DNA of 64,000 bases from Methanobacterium_B sp963703015 (GCA_963703015.1 OY969779.1:2480001-2544000), one strand, 5' to 3'. Numbered from the stretch's first letter, positions 29,827-39,338 are shown. Numbers and translations: made by a program. The notes: generated by a model not told the origin, from the letters alone.

Positions 29827-30385
29827 GTATGCTCCTTACAATGCCTTTAATTTTTTTTAAAGGGCCTTCATTCACAACCATGTAATCAGCAGTTGCTATG
29901 ACATTTCCTATTCCAAAGTCTAATTCTCTTTTATCTCTTAATTTAAATTCAGATTCTTCTCTGGAATCATCAGGTCTCATTCTCTTTTTTAATCTTTTAA
30001 AACGTGTTTGAGGTGTTGAATGCACTGCTATTATTTTAAAGTCCTTGAATCTTTTCTTGAAAATCTCAACTTCATATTCACTTCGAATTCCTTCTATCAT
30101 GAAAAGAGTTGGCTTATTGACTTTAATAACGTTTTTCCTTTGATTTGGAGAGCTGGGCTTTTGGTTGAAGTTTAAGATATTAGAGACACATCTGTCTGCT
30201 ATTACAAATTCTCCAAATTCCATTCTAAGTTCCACAGCTACTTCACCGGTTGTTTTATTCCGTTTCTTAGCTTCGTCCCTTATCACGTCTCCCATTCGAA
30301 CAACGTGAACACCTAACTGTTTTGCAACTCTTGAAACCACACTTTTTCCAGATCCTGGTAAGCCTGTAACTCCTATTACTTTCAT
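29750..30385 (-). CDS. UPF0200 family P-loop nucleotide kinase-like protein
   Basis: 211 aa. Walker A GLPGSGKS (8-15) at the N-terminus, then VVRMGDVIRDEA, LRMEFGEFVIADRC, FMIEGIRSEYEVEIF, RLKKRMRPDDS and FGIGNVIATADYMVVNEG. This is the archaeal UPF0200 family, related to adenylate and dephospho-CoA kinases; the substrate is not established. It starts inside the last codons of the phosphopantoate ligase gene (4-bp overlap), which hints at a CoA-related role. The C-terminal tail is a Lys-Gly repeat (GKGKGKGK) translated from the region that also encodes the start of the UPF0201 protein. Confidence 0.85.
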   Translation of the reverse strand: MKVIGVTGLPGSGKSVVSRVAKQLGVHVVRMGDVIRDEAKKRNKTTGEVAVELRMEFGEFVIADRCVSNILNFNQKPSSPNQRKNVIKVNKPTLFMIEGIRSEYEVEIFKKRFKDFKIIAVHSTPQTRFKRLKKRMRPDDSREESEFKLRDKRELDFGIGNVIATADYMVVNEGPLKKIKGIVRSILENELQSKGKGKGKGKSNRRTRQSN

Positions 30386-31134
30386 AGGTTTTCACCGGTG
30401 TGTTTTTTAGAAATTTTTTCGAGTGATCTTTGAATATTCTCTTTATTATCAAAGTTACTGACAATTTGATGTAGGGTAGCTTGTTCAACTTGACTTAATT
30501 TACGAACAGCATCAATTAAGTTAGGTATTGCCCGCACTATATTATCCACAATAGTTATGGATGATGTTTTAGCAGTCCTTGAAAGTGGATTTAAGTCGAT
30601 GGTTATGAGAAGTTTTCCATTTTTAACCAGGGCTTCAGCACGATCACCATCCTCAAGTGGAACCAGAACAACATCGGCCTTGAAAATTCCTTCGGCACTC
30701 GAAGCTGATCTCGGACCTTCAAGTCCTTTAATCAGAGCTTTTTTCTCATGATCTGTTCCTAAGACTGTATCAGCACCATTGTCTTGTAGTAATTTTTCAA
30801 TCTTCAAAACCCTGTCTGGAGTTCGATAAAACAGATTTATCTCGATTGGAGCATTAAGTTCCTTTGACAGTTCAACAATTTTATCCGGCACAAGGGCAGC
30901 AGTGTTACCATTAACAGATATTATGGGATGTTCAGCAATAATAAGGGCTGCAGCAGCTGCTTCAACTGCTAGCTGGGCATTTTCAGTTGATTGTTCTCCT
31001 AATAAATAATCAAATGCCTCGCCTCGTCCATGAGCTATCATTCCGGAGTCTGCGAGTATTCCATTCTTATATGCTTCCACAATTTTCGCTCTAAGCCTTA
31101 ATGATTCGTATCTAGGATGATCCTTATGTATCAT
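30382..31134 (-). CDS. 4-phosphopantoate--beta-alanine ligase (archaeal phosphopantothenate synthetase)
   Basis: 250 aa. Matches the archaeal COG1701 family: HPRYESLRLRAKIVEAYKNGILADSGMIAHGRGEAFDYLLGE at the N-terminus, the ENAQLAVEAAAAALIIAEHPIISVNGNTAALVP segment, EINLFYRT, VLGTDHEKKALIKGLEGPRS and ITIDLNPLSRTA. The enzyme joins 4-phosphopantoate and beta-alanine with ATP in the archaeal CoA pathway, replacing bacterial pantothenate synthetase. The ATG lies about 30 bp after a TATA box without a ribosome site, so the mRNA is probably leaderless. It is the first gene of an overlapping three-gene set with UPF0200 and UPF0201. Confidence 0.9.
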   Translation of the reverse strand: MIHKDHPRYESLRLRAKIVEAYKNGILADSGMIAHGRGEAFDYLLGEQSTENAQLAVEAAAAALIIAEHPIISVNGNTAALVPDKIVELSKELNAPIEINLFYRTPDRVLKIEKLLQDNGADTVLGTDHEKKALIKGLEGPRSASSAEGIFKADVVLVPLEDGDRAEALVKNGKLLITIDLNPLSRTAKTSSITIVDNIVRAIPNLIDAVRKLSQVEQATLHQIVSNFDNKENIQRSLEKISKKHTGENL

Positions 31135-31160
31135 ACAATTTATTTGTTAGAATTTCATTG

Positions 31161-31168
31161 TATATATT
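31161..31168 (-). promoter_or_regulatory. TATA box, probable leaderless transcript
   Basis: On the minus strand AATATATA is centred about 30 bp before the ATG of the phosphopantoate ligase gene, and no ribosome site intervenes. Confidence 0.55.
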
Positions 31169-31355
31169 CATGAGTATAACAGAATAATTAATGATAAGAT
31201 CGTAGTTAGATAAATTAAAGCCCACACGATAAGAATCAAACAGGTTTATTTTTTCAAATTTGATAATATATTATATATCCAGTTTATTCTAAAAAAAGAG
31301 TAATAACAATGATTATATTCTTGATTAAACCCTAAATTATTAAGAGTTTGAATTT

Positions 31356-31820
31356 TTAATCATTGATTTGTATATTGAATTTTATTTTGGAGATCTTAGA
31401 TTCTTCATTTGTTGTTACAGAGTAACAGAAACTATCCATTCCACAGTAATCAATGTAAGGAAGATAGGTAAAGGTTCCATCAGAGTTAATTTTAAGCTTT
31501 CCAAATTCGGGTTTAGCTAGTATTGAAATCTTTGAATCTTTTTTATTTGCTCCATTTAAACTGAGTTTGGATGTGTGAACAGAATTGCAATCCATTTCAA
31601 TAGTTTTTATGGTTGCTACTTGATAACTACCATCACAATCAATATCGTGATCTTTAAAAGGGTGTTTTTTTGAATTGTTTAAATGATTGTATAATATGTC
31701 TTTGCAGTTTCGCTTCTGATAATCTTGGCTTGTTATTTCTAAATCAATGTTTATTGCAACAACTGGTGATAAAAAGGTTAGAACAATCAATATTAATACT
31801 AAAATTTTTTTTCTCAACAT
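31356..31820 (-). CDS. Secreted protein with cadherin/Ig-like repeat at C-terminus
   Basis: 154 aa from ATG 31820, eight bases after GGAG; a longer frame begins at 31850. Signal peptide LRKKILVLILIVLTFLSPVVA, then a Cys-containing middle (NCKDILYNH, DIDCDGSYQ, EMDCNSV) and a C-terminal segment (KPEFGKLKINSDGTFTYLPYIDYCGMDSFCYSVT) matching the bacterial Ig/cadherin-like repeat of adhesins (G-x-L-x-x-x-DGTFTY-P). The five or more Cys may form disulfides. A small stand-alone exported protein of unknown role. Confidence 0.68.
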   Translation of the reverse strand: MLRKKILVLILIVLTFLSPVVAINIDLEITSQDYQKRNCKDILYNHLNNSKKHPFKDHDIDCDGSYQVATIKTIEMDCNSVHTSKLSLNGANKKDSKISILAKPEFGKLKINSDGTFTYLPYIDYCGMDSFCYSVTTNEESKISKIKFNIQIND

Positions 31821-32078
31821 TTTTGATTCTCCAAGATAACTCAAATACATGTCATATATTTATAATGGAAAAGTTAAACTATATAAAATTATTGTATGAA
31901 TATGATCAAAAGTATGTTAAACTTAAAATATTTAGAATTTAATAAAATAATTTTTCAAAATCAGAATAAAAAATGAATATTTTATAGATTTTTCGTTTTA
32001 AGGAATATACGATAGATCTATTGTTTTAACTGGTTACAAGATTCAAATCTTTAAAATTAAAAAAAATAAATAAAGAGA

Positions 32079-32990
32079 TTAAATTCTGTTGGCTGTTTCA
32101 ATAATGTTCACTGGTCTGTTACCACTCATACTCATGAGTTTTTCTTCAAGTTGCAGTTTAACTTGTTCACCTTCAACAGCACCCACATGATTTTCAACGA
32201 TGTAAATATCAGGCTTTACATTGGATCTTATGTCGTATTCCACCTTCACATGGGCAGTATTTTTACCAGTATCCAAAACAATTCCAAAGGTAAAATTCCT
32301 GTAGTAACGTACACGGAATATCAAAAATACTGCGATTACAGCCACTAAAGCAAATATTAGCACGGTTAATGATGGTAAAAGTTGAAAGGAAAATGACATC
32401 ACTAGGTTGGTGTTGAAGTTGATAACGTAGAGTATCACTCCCACTGCAATGTACATCAAAAAGAAGTCTCGATAGGCATTAAAATCAGATTTGTACATGA
32501 GTTTTATCTTATTATATAACAGATATAAAATGTAACCCACAATTACAACCCCTATTGGTATGTAAATTATGGCAGATATGAAGTTGAAGATACTGAGTAT
32601 GGATAGAATAATAAAAAGTGCAGAAAGTAATTGGAGTATCAGTACAGTTCTTTCCTTCTCTTCAGCTGAAAAGGCGCCCCCGATCATGATAAATCCTGAA
32701 TCATCATCATCACTTTCATAACGTTTAGGAGTTTCAGATCCTCTAATTTTAGAGATTCTTTCATCTATAGCAGTTTCTTCACGTATCTTGGAGATCCTTT
32801 CGTCTATAGCTGCTTCTTCGCGTATCTTGGAAATATTTTCCTTGATATTTTCTGAGTCAAGATGTTGTTTTATTTCCTTCGAATCAAAATTCCTGATTAA
32901 TCCAGGAATTTTTGGAATGGCCATAATAACCGTTCCAATGAGTGAAAATAATTTAATTACATAATGACCAATTAAACTAAAGATGTTCAT
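32079..32990 (-). CDS. DUF2101-like multi-spanning membrane protein
   Basis: 303 aa. Amphipathic N-terminus, a charged coiled segment with a 13-residue tandem repeat (KIREEAAIDERIS / KIREETAIDERIS), an Asp-rich linker, then about five membrane helices and a C-terminal soluble domain (VLDTGKNTAHVKVEYDIRS ... VEGEQVKLQLEEKLMSM). It resembles DUF2101 proteins of Methanobacteriales, function unknown. AGAGGATTCA precedes the ATG. It lies just downstream of the pilin and peptidase genes, and may belong to cell-surface biogenesis by context only. Confidence 0.72.
   Translation of the reverse strand: MNIFSLIGHYVIKLFSLIGTVIMAIPKIPGLIRNFDSKEIKQHLDSENIKENISKIREEAAIDERISKIREETAIDERISKIRGSETPKRYESDDDDSGFIMIGGAFSAEEKERTVLILQLLSALFIILSILSIFNFISAIIYIPIGVVIVGYILYLLYNKIKLMYKSDFNAYRDFFLMYIAVGVILYVINFNTNLVMSFSFQLLPSLTVLIFALVAVIAVFLIFRVRYYRNFTFGIVLDTGKNTAHVKVEYDIRSNVKPDIYIVENHVGAVEGEQVKLQLEEKLMSMSGNRPVNIIETANRI
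32752..32829. repeat. Two-copy 39-bp tandem repeat inside the DUF2101-like gene
   Basis: Units 32752-32790 and 32791-32829 differ at only a few bases and encode the repeat KIREE(A/T)AIDERIS. The length is a multiple of three, so it can vary in copy number without breaking the frame. Confidence 0.8.
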
Positions 32991-33057
32991 TGAATCCTCT
33001 ATGTTAAGACCTTACTAATATAATTAACGACTGAAAGTTGGATTGATAAGTTTCTGT

Positions 33058-33492
33058 TTATGTTGGTGTTAAAGCAACATTTATAATGTTCCCACTTGTT
33101 GGCCATGTAACAGTTGCATTGTAATTAGCCTTTTGAGCAACATTACCGTTAGGTGAAAAGGCAACAGCAGTTGGTACAGTTGCGGTTACATTTTTCGTAG
33201 CGCCGGTATTTAAGGTCACAGGCATGCCAATGGCATTGTTACCGTAACTTAAAGTACCTCCAACTGGGAAGTAAACGTTAATTGTACGCTTAGCACCAGG
33301 ACCATTAGCATAAACAACTCCAACAGCATTTGCAATACTGTTAACAGCAGAATTTACATTAGAAGTGTCAGAAACATCCATACTGCTATCTATAGAATTA
33401 CTAATAAGGGGTATGGTTACTGAACCCAATATTATAAGAAATATCATTGATAATAGCACGTATTCGACAGATGCCTGTCCATTTTCATCCAT
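33058..33492 (-). CDS. Class III signal peptide pilin
   Basis: 144 aa from ATG 33492. Upstream in-frame ATGs (33501, 33552) would put extra residues before the leader. The N-terminus MDENGQASVEYVLLSMIFLIILGSV is a class III signal peptide: leader ending NG, then QASVEY and a hydrophobic helix. The mature protein is Asn/Thr/Val-rich with N-x-T/S sites. A TATA-like AAAATATACAAATATAG lies about 25-40 bp upstream and there is no good ribosome site, so it may be leaderless. The next gene on the same strand side (33681-34856) encodes a likely cognate peptidase. Confidence 0.87.
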   Translation of the reverse strand: MDENGQASVEYVLLSMIFLIILGSVTIPLISNSIDSSMDVSDTSNVNSAVNSIANAVGVVYANGPGAKRTINVYFPVGGTLSYGNNAIGMPVTLNTGATKNVTATVPTAVAFSPNGNVAQKANYNATVTWPTSGNIINVALTPT

Positions 33493-33680
33493 ACTAAACA
33501 TGACTATATTTGTATATTTTTTCACACTTAAACTTATCACTGATATTGACAATGAAACATAACATTCAAACTAGAAAAAACTGGTATATTAAAAATTTAT
33601 TAGTTAATTGAAGCATTTACTGATATTGTTCCTAAAAAAATTATGAAAATGGAAATATCTATTATTTTTACGGATACTTC

Positions 33681-34856
33681 CTAGTAAATAATGCCAATCA
33701 AGATTTTCTCGACAATAAATGCAATATCTCCTATAAATAGAGATATTAACAGGCCTATTAAAATTGAAGGTGCAAATGGCACTCCTCTTTTTATTTTAAA
33801 GCTGTCATTAATCTTTTTTTTGCCTTGAAGTTCCTTTAAATATGCTATGTTTTCGGTGCTAATTCCTGCTGCCATGGTGTTGATAATTAATTTATCAGAT
33901 GATGCATTTAACTTTGAAACATCTCCACTGGATATTCCTTCCTTCAACCTTCCAAAAAAGGTGCTTTTATCTTCATAAACTTCATCATCATTTTCGTAGA
34001 TGTTGTAAGCTGGAATCATTCCTTCTTTAAGTTCGCCTATTTTATAATCTTCCTGTAGGGCCTGTTTACTCACACTTGTTAAGAGCTTTTTAATTATTTC
34101 TATGACATTTATTGAGATGAATAGTAATACTATGCCTACAATTGTAATTTCCCAGTTATTTATTAGGGCGTACACAGTGGCAATTGACACAATAATTGCC
34201 TTGATTTTGTTTGGAATTTTTGAAATTACTGTTGATAATAGGTACATGAGTATCAGGGTCAGTATGATTATTTGAAATTGTAATTCCAAACTAATGTAAT
34301 AGGCAATTGTTACGGAGGAAGAAATAACCAGTGTCAGTACTAAATTTTTCCTATAATTTTTAAGGGGTGAGAATAATTCCCCAATTAAATGGGGTTTGTG
34401 TTTAACTGCTATGTAGAAGACAAATATTAGGAGGAACGGCAGCATTGAAAGTATGCTGTTTATTATAACTGTAAATGGGAATTGATAAAGGGAAAGAAAT
34501 GGAAATTGCCAACCTAATATTTGGTAACTTACTACTGTGGGGTAATATGCCGTTGCATAAAATGGAATTAAGGCTGCAACTGCTGTGAAAAGTTTAACAT
34601 CTCCACCTGCCCATGCACCCATCTTCCAGAACACGTAGCCAATCACAAAAACCAAACCTGTTACAATACATCCTTCTATAAATAGAAAAATGTCCTTGGT
34701 TGTTAAGACGTAAATTCCGTTTAAAATAATTCCTGCTGCTATAATTGGAAATGTAAGTTTGTTTTTTATTAATCCAAATTTAAGGTCGGAGTAACTTGCA
34801 TATATGCATGCAACAATTGCAATAATTATTGTTATGAGTGGTATATTTACAAACAT
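33681..34856 (-). CDS. A24-family prepilin peptidase, EppA-like
   Basis: 391 aa from ATG 34856, behind GAATGAT with a four-base spacer; ATG 34865 is an alternative. The membrane aspartyl protease signature is present: YSDLKFGLIKNKLT with the first Asp and GAWAGGDVKLF with the GxGD-like second Asp. About nine hydrophobic helices are broken by a soluble insert of some 100 residues (about 265-365) before the final DSFKIKRGVPFAPSILIG helix. EppA cleaves class III (QxSxEY) pilins in methanogens. It lies 190 bp upstream of a class III pilin, its probable substrate, and is longer than FlaK-type peptidases. Confidence 0.87.
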   Translation of the reverse strand: MFVNIPLITIIIAIVACIYASYSDLKFGLIKNKLTFPIIAAGIILNGIYVLTTKDIFLFIEGCIVTGLVFVIGYVFWKMGAWAGGDVKLFTAVAALIPFYATAYYPTVVSYQILGWQFPFLSLYQFPFTVIINSILSMLPFLLIFVFYIAVKHKPHLIGELFSPLKNYRKNLVLTLVISSSVTIAYYISLELQFQIIILTLILMYLLSTVISKIPNKIKAIIVSIATVYALINNWEITIVGIVLLFISINVIEIIKKLLTSVSKQALQEDYKIGELKEGMIPAYNIYENDDEVYEDKSTFFGRLKEGISSGDVSKLNASSDKLIINTMAAGISTENIAYLKELQGKKKINDSFKIKRGVPFAPSILIGLLISLFIGDIAFIVEKILIGIIY

Positions 34857-35169
34857 GATTATCATTCTCTAGGATTTATGGAAATATTCATGCTACTGCT
34901 TTTTTCAAAGTATCTTTAATATAAATTATTTAGGACATACACATTTAAATATAACTCCCACATACTATTTCAAATTCCATTACTATCTCAAATTTTAAAC
35001 TAACAACTTAAAATGTAATAAATATCATAAAACACGAATTTTAATGGAATGAGATGAATATTATGGGTTTAATAAATTAGAATTTATTGAACAATAAATT
35101 GAAAAATTAGTGGCAACAAAAAAACTTTAAAAAAAAATATTTTATTTTAAAAGAGAATGGAAATTGTTT
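34857..35169. other. Noncoding AT-rich gap
   Basis: About 310 bp between pyrG (convergent stop side) and the peptidase gene start. It contains A/T runs near 35130 that could end pyrG transcription. No gene or RNA recognised. Confidence 0.5.
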
Positions 35170-36783
35170 TTAAAGGGAAGATTTACCCTTTTTATTTTCC
35201 ACTGCTGCTTCAATAAATGATTTAAATATTGGATGGGCTTTGTTTGGTCTGGATTTAAATTCTGGATGGAATTGACAGCCTAAAAACCATGGATGATTTT
35301 CCAGTTCAACAATTTCCACCAGGAAATTATCAGGGGAAGCACCTGAAATTGTCAGACCTTTCTCCACTAAAATTTCACGATAATCATTGTTAAATTCAAA
35401 CCTGTGCCTGTGACGTTCACTCACCATATCTTCCTTGTAGGAAGCATGTGCCAATGTTCCAGTTTCGAGTTTGCATGGATAGGATCCGAGTCTCATTGTT
35501 CCACCCATGTTTTTGATCTTTTTTTGTTCCAACATTATGTCAATAACAGGGTGTTTGGCGTTTTCATCAAACTCTGTACTGTTTGCACCTTCAAATCCAT
35601 TCATTCTAGCATATTCAATGACCATGCACTGCATACCTAAACAAATTCCAAAGAGTGGGACCTGTTTTTCGATGGAGTACCTGACAGCATCAAGTTTTCC
35701 TGATATTCCCCTCTCACCAAAACCACCTGGAATGAGAAGTGCATCAAATTGTTCAAGTTTGGATGTATTTACACTGTCTTCTGCCCTTAAGTATTCAATA
35801 TCAACTTTAACACCTACTTCAGCTGCAGCATGTTTTAATGATTCTCTGATACTTATGTAGGCATCTTCAAGTTCCACATACTTTCCTATGATTCCAACGC
35901 TCACACGTTTTTCATCAATCTTCAAAGACTCAACAATCCTACTCCAATCATATAGATCAGGTTTTCTGGTTTCGATCTTCATCCTGTCAACAACGTAGTC
36001 CCCAACATTTTCACTGTTTAATATGAGGGGAATTTCATAGATTGAACGAACATCAGGAGCATTAATAACCGCATTGTTATCAACATCACAGAAGTGTGCA
36101 ATTTTTTCCTTTAGGTGAGTGTCAATTGGTAGTTCAGATCTGCAGATAATCATGTCAGGTGTGATTCCAGTACTCCTAAGCTCTTTGGTACTGTGCTGGG
36201 TAGGTTTGGTTTTAAATTCACCAGCAGCCCTTAGGTATGGTACGTAGGTTACATGTACAAACATCACATTGTCATGACCCTCTTCATTACGAAGCTGTCT
36301 CAATGCTTCAAGGAATGGTTGACTTTCAATATCTCCAACTGTTCCACCAACTTCTACCATAACCACTTCTGCCTGGGTTTTATCGGCAATTTTTCTTACC
36401 ATGGCCTTTATTTCATCAGTAATATGTGGAATTATCTGCACACAAGCACCAAGGTAGTCTCCCTTTCTTTCCTTGTTAATAACTGCTGAGTAAACCTTAC
36501 CTGTGGTTATGTTACATTCTCCTGAAAGGTTAACATCCAGGAAACGTTCGTAATGGCCCAGATCAAGGTCAGTTTCCATTCCATCCTCTGTAACAAACAC
36601 TTCACCATGCTGATATGGGTTCAATGTACCTGAATCCCAGTTTAGGTAGGGATCGATTTTTATTGCTGTGACATCGACTCCATACGATCTCAGTATTCTC
36701 CCTATAGAAGCGGATGTTATTCCCTTTCCAATAGAACTAACTACTCCTCCTGTAACCACAATATACTTTGACAGATTTACCAT
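35170..36783 (-). CDS. pyrG: CTP synthase
   Basis: 537 aa. Converts UTP, ATP and glutamine to CTP. The N-terminal synthase domain begins KYIVVTGGVVSSIGKGITSASIGR with its P-loop; the C-terminal class I glutaminase has the nucleophile in FGICLGMQCM and the His-Glu pair in CQFHPEF. AAGGAG directly abuts the ATG at 36783, which is too close for normal use. A CTG three codons later (36774) has better spacing and would give SKYIVV, closer to the family start, so the true start is uncertain. The reading frame is intact. Confidence 0.95.
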   Translation of the reverse strand: MVNLSKYIVVTGGVVSSIGKGITSASIGRILRSYGVDVTAIKIDPYLNWDSGTLNPYQHGEVFVTEDGMETDLDLGHYERFLDVNLSGECNITTGKVYSAVINKERKGDYLGACVQIIPHITDEIKAMVRKIADKTQAEVVMVEVGGTVGDIESQPFLEALRQLRNEEGHDNVMFVHVTYVPYLRAAGEFKTKPTQHSTKELRSTGITPDMIICRSELPIDTHLKEKIAHFCDVDNNAVINAPDVRSIYEIPLILNSENVGDYVVDRMKIETRKPDLYDWSRIVESLKIDEKRVSVGIIGKYVELEDAYISIRESLKHAAAEVGVKVDIEYLRAEDSVNTSKLEQFDALLIPGGFGERGISGKLDAVRYSIEKQVPLFGICLGMQCMVIEYARMNGFEGANSTEFDENAKHPVIDIMLEQKKIKNMGGTMRLGSYPCKLETGTLAHASYKEDMVSERHRHRFEFNNDYREILVEKGLTISGASPDNFLVEIVELENHPWFLGCQFHPEFKSRPNKAHPIFKSFIEAAVENKKGKSSL

Positions 36784-37218
36784 CTCCTTAAATTACTTTT
36801 ACAATCGATATTCATTATTGGTAAGCCTAATTTATTCTAAGCCTAAAATTATTATTATTATTAGTGGTACTTTATCAAAACTCAGCACCACACTAACTTT
36901 ATAAAATTCAATTATAATTATTTTTTTTTTAATTAAAAATAATTTATTCAATACAATTATTAATAAATAATTTGACAGAGGTTATATTTATCTGTTTTAA
37001 TCTCATTGAAAGATTGTTAAAATGAAACTTAAATTAGGGTTAAACAGAATTTTCCTATTAATTCCCAAAATATACCAACAATATTTTAAAAAAATACAGC
37101 AAAATCATAATTTATACCCAATTTTACAGTCTCAAATACCATTATATTGGGAATAAAAATAATTAGTAAATTTTTAATCTAACAATGCAGAGTATCCATC
37201 TACCATCCAAATTTTTAG
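36784..37218. other. Noncoding gap upstream of pyrG
   Basis: About 435 bp of very AT-rich DNA (long A/T runs 36920-36990). It probably holds the pyrG promoter and the terminator of the MurT/GatD pair. No gene or structured RNA was recognised. Confidence 0.5.
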
Positions 37219-37944
37219 TCAGACACCGTAAAGATCCAGTACATTGTTGTGTGATTTGTACTCTAGTTTATCATTTATTTGTTCCAGTTTGTTAATGTCG
37301 TACTTCTCTTTAAGAGCTGTTAAGATGATATGATCCGTTAAATGAGGATTTTTGGGGAGTAAGGGGCCATGTAAATAGGTTCCTATGCAGTTTTTGTATA
37401 CCATTCCCTCCAACTTATCCTTTCCATTGTTACCATTCCCAGTTATTATGGTTCCAAGTGTGTCATAATCATGGTAAGTTCTGCCGCCATGGTTTTCAAA
37501 GCCCACCAATGTTTCAGGCTTAAGTCCCAAATGATTTTTCAAGACAACATTACCAATTAACCTACCCTCCTCACTCTCTGTTGTGTAATCTAACACCCCC
37601 AATCCAGGAATTCTATTTCCCATGGCATCAATATAACTCTCACCTAAAAGCTGGTAACCACCACAAATAGCCAGAAATACTGTGTTGTCTTCAATGGCAT
37701 TTGTTAGCACATTTTGATACTGTGTTAAATCTGAATAAACTATGGATTGGCCCCTGTCAGATCCTCCTCCCATGAAGAAGATATCTGTTTTAGCTAAATC
37801 CACATCAGCTTCAACTGTGAAATTCACGATGTTTGCCTTTATATTACGCCATTCACACCGTTTTTTGAGAGTTATTATGTTTCCAATATCTCCATACAAG
37901 TTTAATAGATCTGGATACATGTGGCATATAGTTAGTTCCATCAT
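37219..37944 (-). CDS. GatD-like glutamine amidotransferase (CobQ/lipid II isoglutaminyl synthase type)
   Basis: 241 aa. Class I glutaminase fold with FMGGGSDRGQ, nucleophile Cys94 in LAICGGYQLLG and His192 in GTYLHGPLLPKNP. It follows the MurT-like ligase by 11 bp, the same pairing as bacterial MurT-GatD, which amidates D-Glu in peptidoglycan precursors. In pseudomurein makers the pair may amidate a pseudomurein precursor or another gamma-glutamyl compound; the substrate is not known from sequence. All catalytic residues are visible. Confidence 0.87.
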   Translation of the reverse strand: MMELTICHMYPDLLNLYGDIGNIITLKKRCEWRNIKANIVNFTVEADVDLAKTDIFFMGGGSDRGQSIVYSDLTQYQNVLTNAIEDNTVFLAICGGYQLLGESYIDAMGNRIPGLGVLDYTTESEEGRLIGNVVLKNHLGLKPETLVGFENHGGRTYHDYDTLGTIITGNGNNGKDKLEGMVYKNCIGTYLHGPLLPKNPHLTDHIILTALKEKYDINKLEQINDKLEYKSHNNVLDLYGV

Positions 37945-37955
37945 TTGATCACATC

Positions 37956-39338
37956 TTAGGCTCCAAGTTTGGATCTTAAAACTTCCCTGAATCTTTGAAT
38001 TTTAGGGTTTTTACTGTTAATAAGATTAATAACAATTTCTCGGGTGTTGTATACTGCTGTGTAGGTTGGTAAAATATATACTATTTCAACTTCGCTGTTT
38101 ATGGCATCATCTATTGAATCTTCAATGTTACTGTTGATAAGTTCTGGTTTAACACTTATTCCACTATATTTTAATCGTAATGCAATATCATTTGCCCGTA
38201 TGCCTGAAAAAAAGATATATTCAAGATTTTTTATAGCTTGCACAGTTTCAACATCGGCATCCCAGATCCATGATACATCTGTACCATCAGCTGGGTTGTC
38301 GTTTAGTATGAAAAGCAAAGACTTCCTTCTTTCATCGTTGGCAACGCTGTTTAAAACTTCTGTTAAACCGATGGGATTTTTAACCAGCACAATCTTGATG
38401 GTTTTAGATTTGTATGAAAAGTTTTCCATTCTCCCCAGTTTGTAATTGAAGTTTCCAATTCTGGATTTGATAGTATCCATTTCAAGCCCAGTTTCCCTAG
38501 TAAAGGCCACAGCAGCACAACAGTTGTAGGCGTTGTATATTCCGTCGTAGCCAAAGTTTATGGTATTACTATCTCCTTGTGATGTTTCAATTTCAAACTC
38601 ATAACTGTTGTCAATGTATTCTATGGATGATATTTTATATTTGTAGTCAGGATTTTTAAATCCACAATTTTCACATTGATACTTTCCAAGCTGACCATAG
38701 TTGTAATAGTCATATTCCAATCCTTCATTACATTCTGGACAGAATCTAGATTCTGCAACACTTTGTTTCATTGAGCTGAAGTGGGTTTTCTGAACACCGT
38801 AGTAAATGGATGGTTTGTTAAGATCCTTAAATTTCACAACCATTGGATCGTCTGCATTCAATATTAAAGTTGTTTCAAGGGGTTTGATTGCATCGTAAAC
38901 CATTTTTGCTGTGTTTTCTATTTCACCAAATCTGTCCAGTTGATCCCTGAAGAAATTGGTAATGAGTACGTAGTCTGGTTTGATGTGTTTCACAATATCT
39001 TCAAATGAACCTTCATCCACTTCAAAGATACCCCAATCATATTCCTCCTTTAAATTGTTTAAAAAAGCACTTGCAATTCCTTGGGGCATATTTGCACCCC
39101 TCAAATTAGATAATAAATTAGGATGGTTTTCTGCCAGTATGTGGTTTATAAGATTGTTAGTTGTTGTTTTACCGTTGGTACCTGTTATAATCAATTTCTT
39201 TTTACATCGTGAATCAATTAATTTAAGGAGATCAGGATTCAGTCTCATGGCAACCTTACCTGGCAGTGCTGTTCCAGTCATACCGAATACTTTCAATCCG
39301 TAGATAGTTAATTTTCCTGCTATTATTGATGGACGCAT
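37956..39338 (-). CDS. MurT-like Mur ligase family protein
   Basis: 460 aa. Mur ligase ATP site TGTNGKTTTNN near residue 54, the central EVDEGSFEDI and TNFFRDQLDRFGE segments, a four-Cys zinc module (FCPECNEGLEYDY ... KYQCENCGF) as in bacterial MurT, and the C-terminal DUF1727 region (ILNDNPADGTDVSWIWDADVE). With the adjacent GatD-like gene it should form an amidotransferase complex: MurT activates a carboxylate with ATP and GatD supplies ammonia. Role in pseudomurein assembly is an inference from order and family. Confidence 0.88.
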   Translation of the reverse strand: MRPSIIAGKLTIYGLKVFGMTGTALPGKVAMRLNPDLLKLIDSRCKKKLIITGTNGKTTTNNLINHILAENHPNLLSNLRGANMPQGIASAFLNNLKEEYDWGIFEVDEGSFEDIVKHIKPDYVLITNFFRDQLDRFGEIENTAKMVYDAIKPLETTLILNADDPMVVKFKDLNKPSIYYGVQKTHFSSMKQSVAESRFCPECNEGLEYDYYNYGQLGKYQCENCGFKNPDYKYKISSIEYIDNSYEFEIETSQGDSNTINFGYDGIYNAYNCCAAVAFTRETGLEMDTIKSRIGNFNYKLGRMENFSYKSKTIKIVLVKNPIGLTEVLNSVANDERRKSLLFILNDNPADGTDVSWIWDADVETVQAIKNLEYIFFSGIRANDIALRLKYSGISVKPELINSNIEDSIDDAINSEVEIVYILPTYTAVYNTREIVINLINSKNPKIQRFREVLRSKLGA

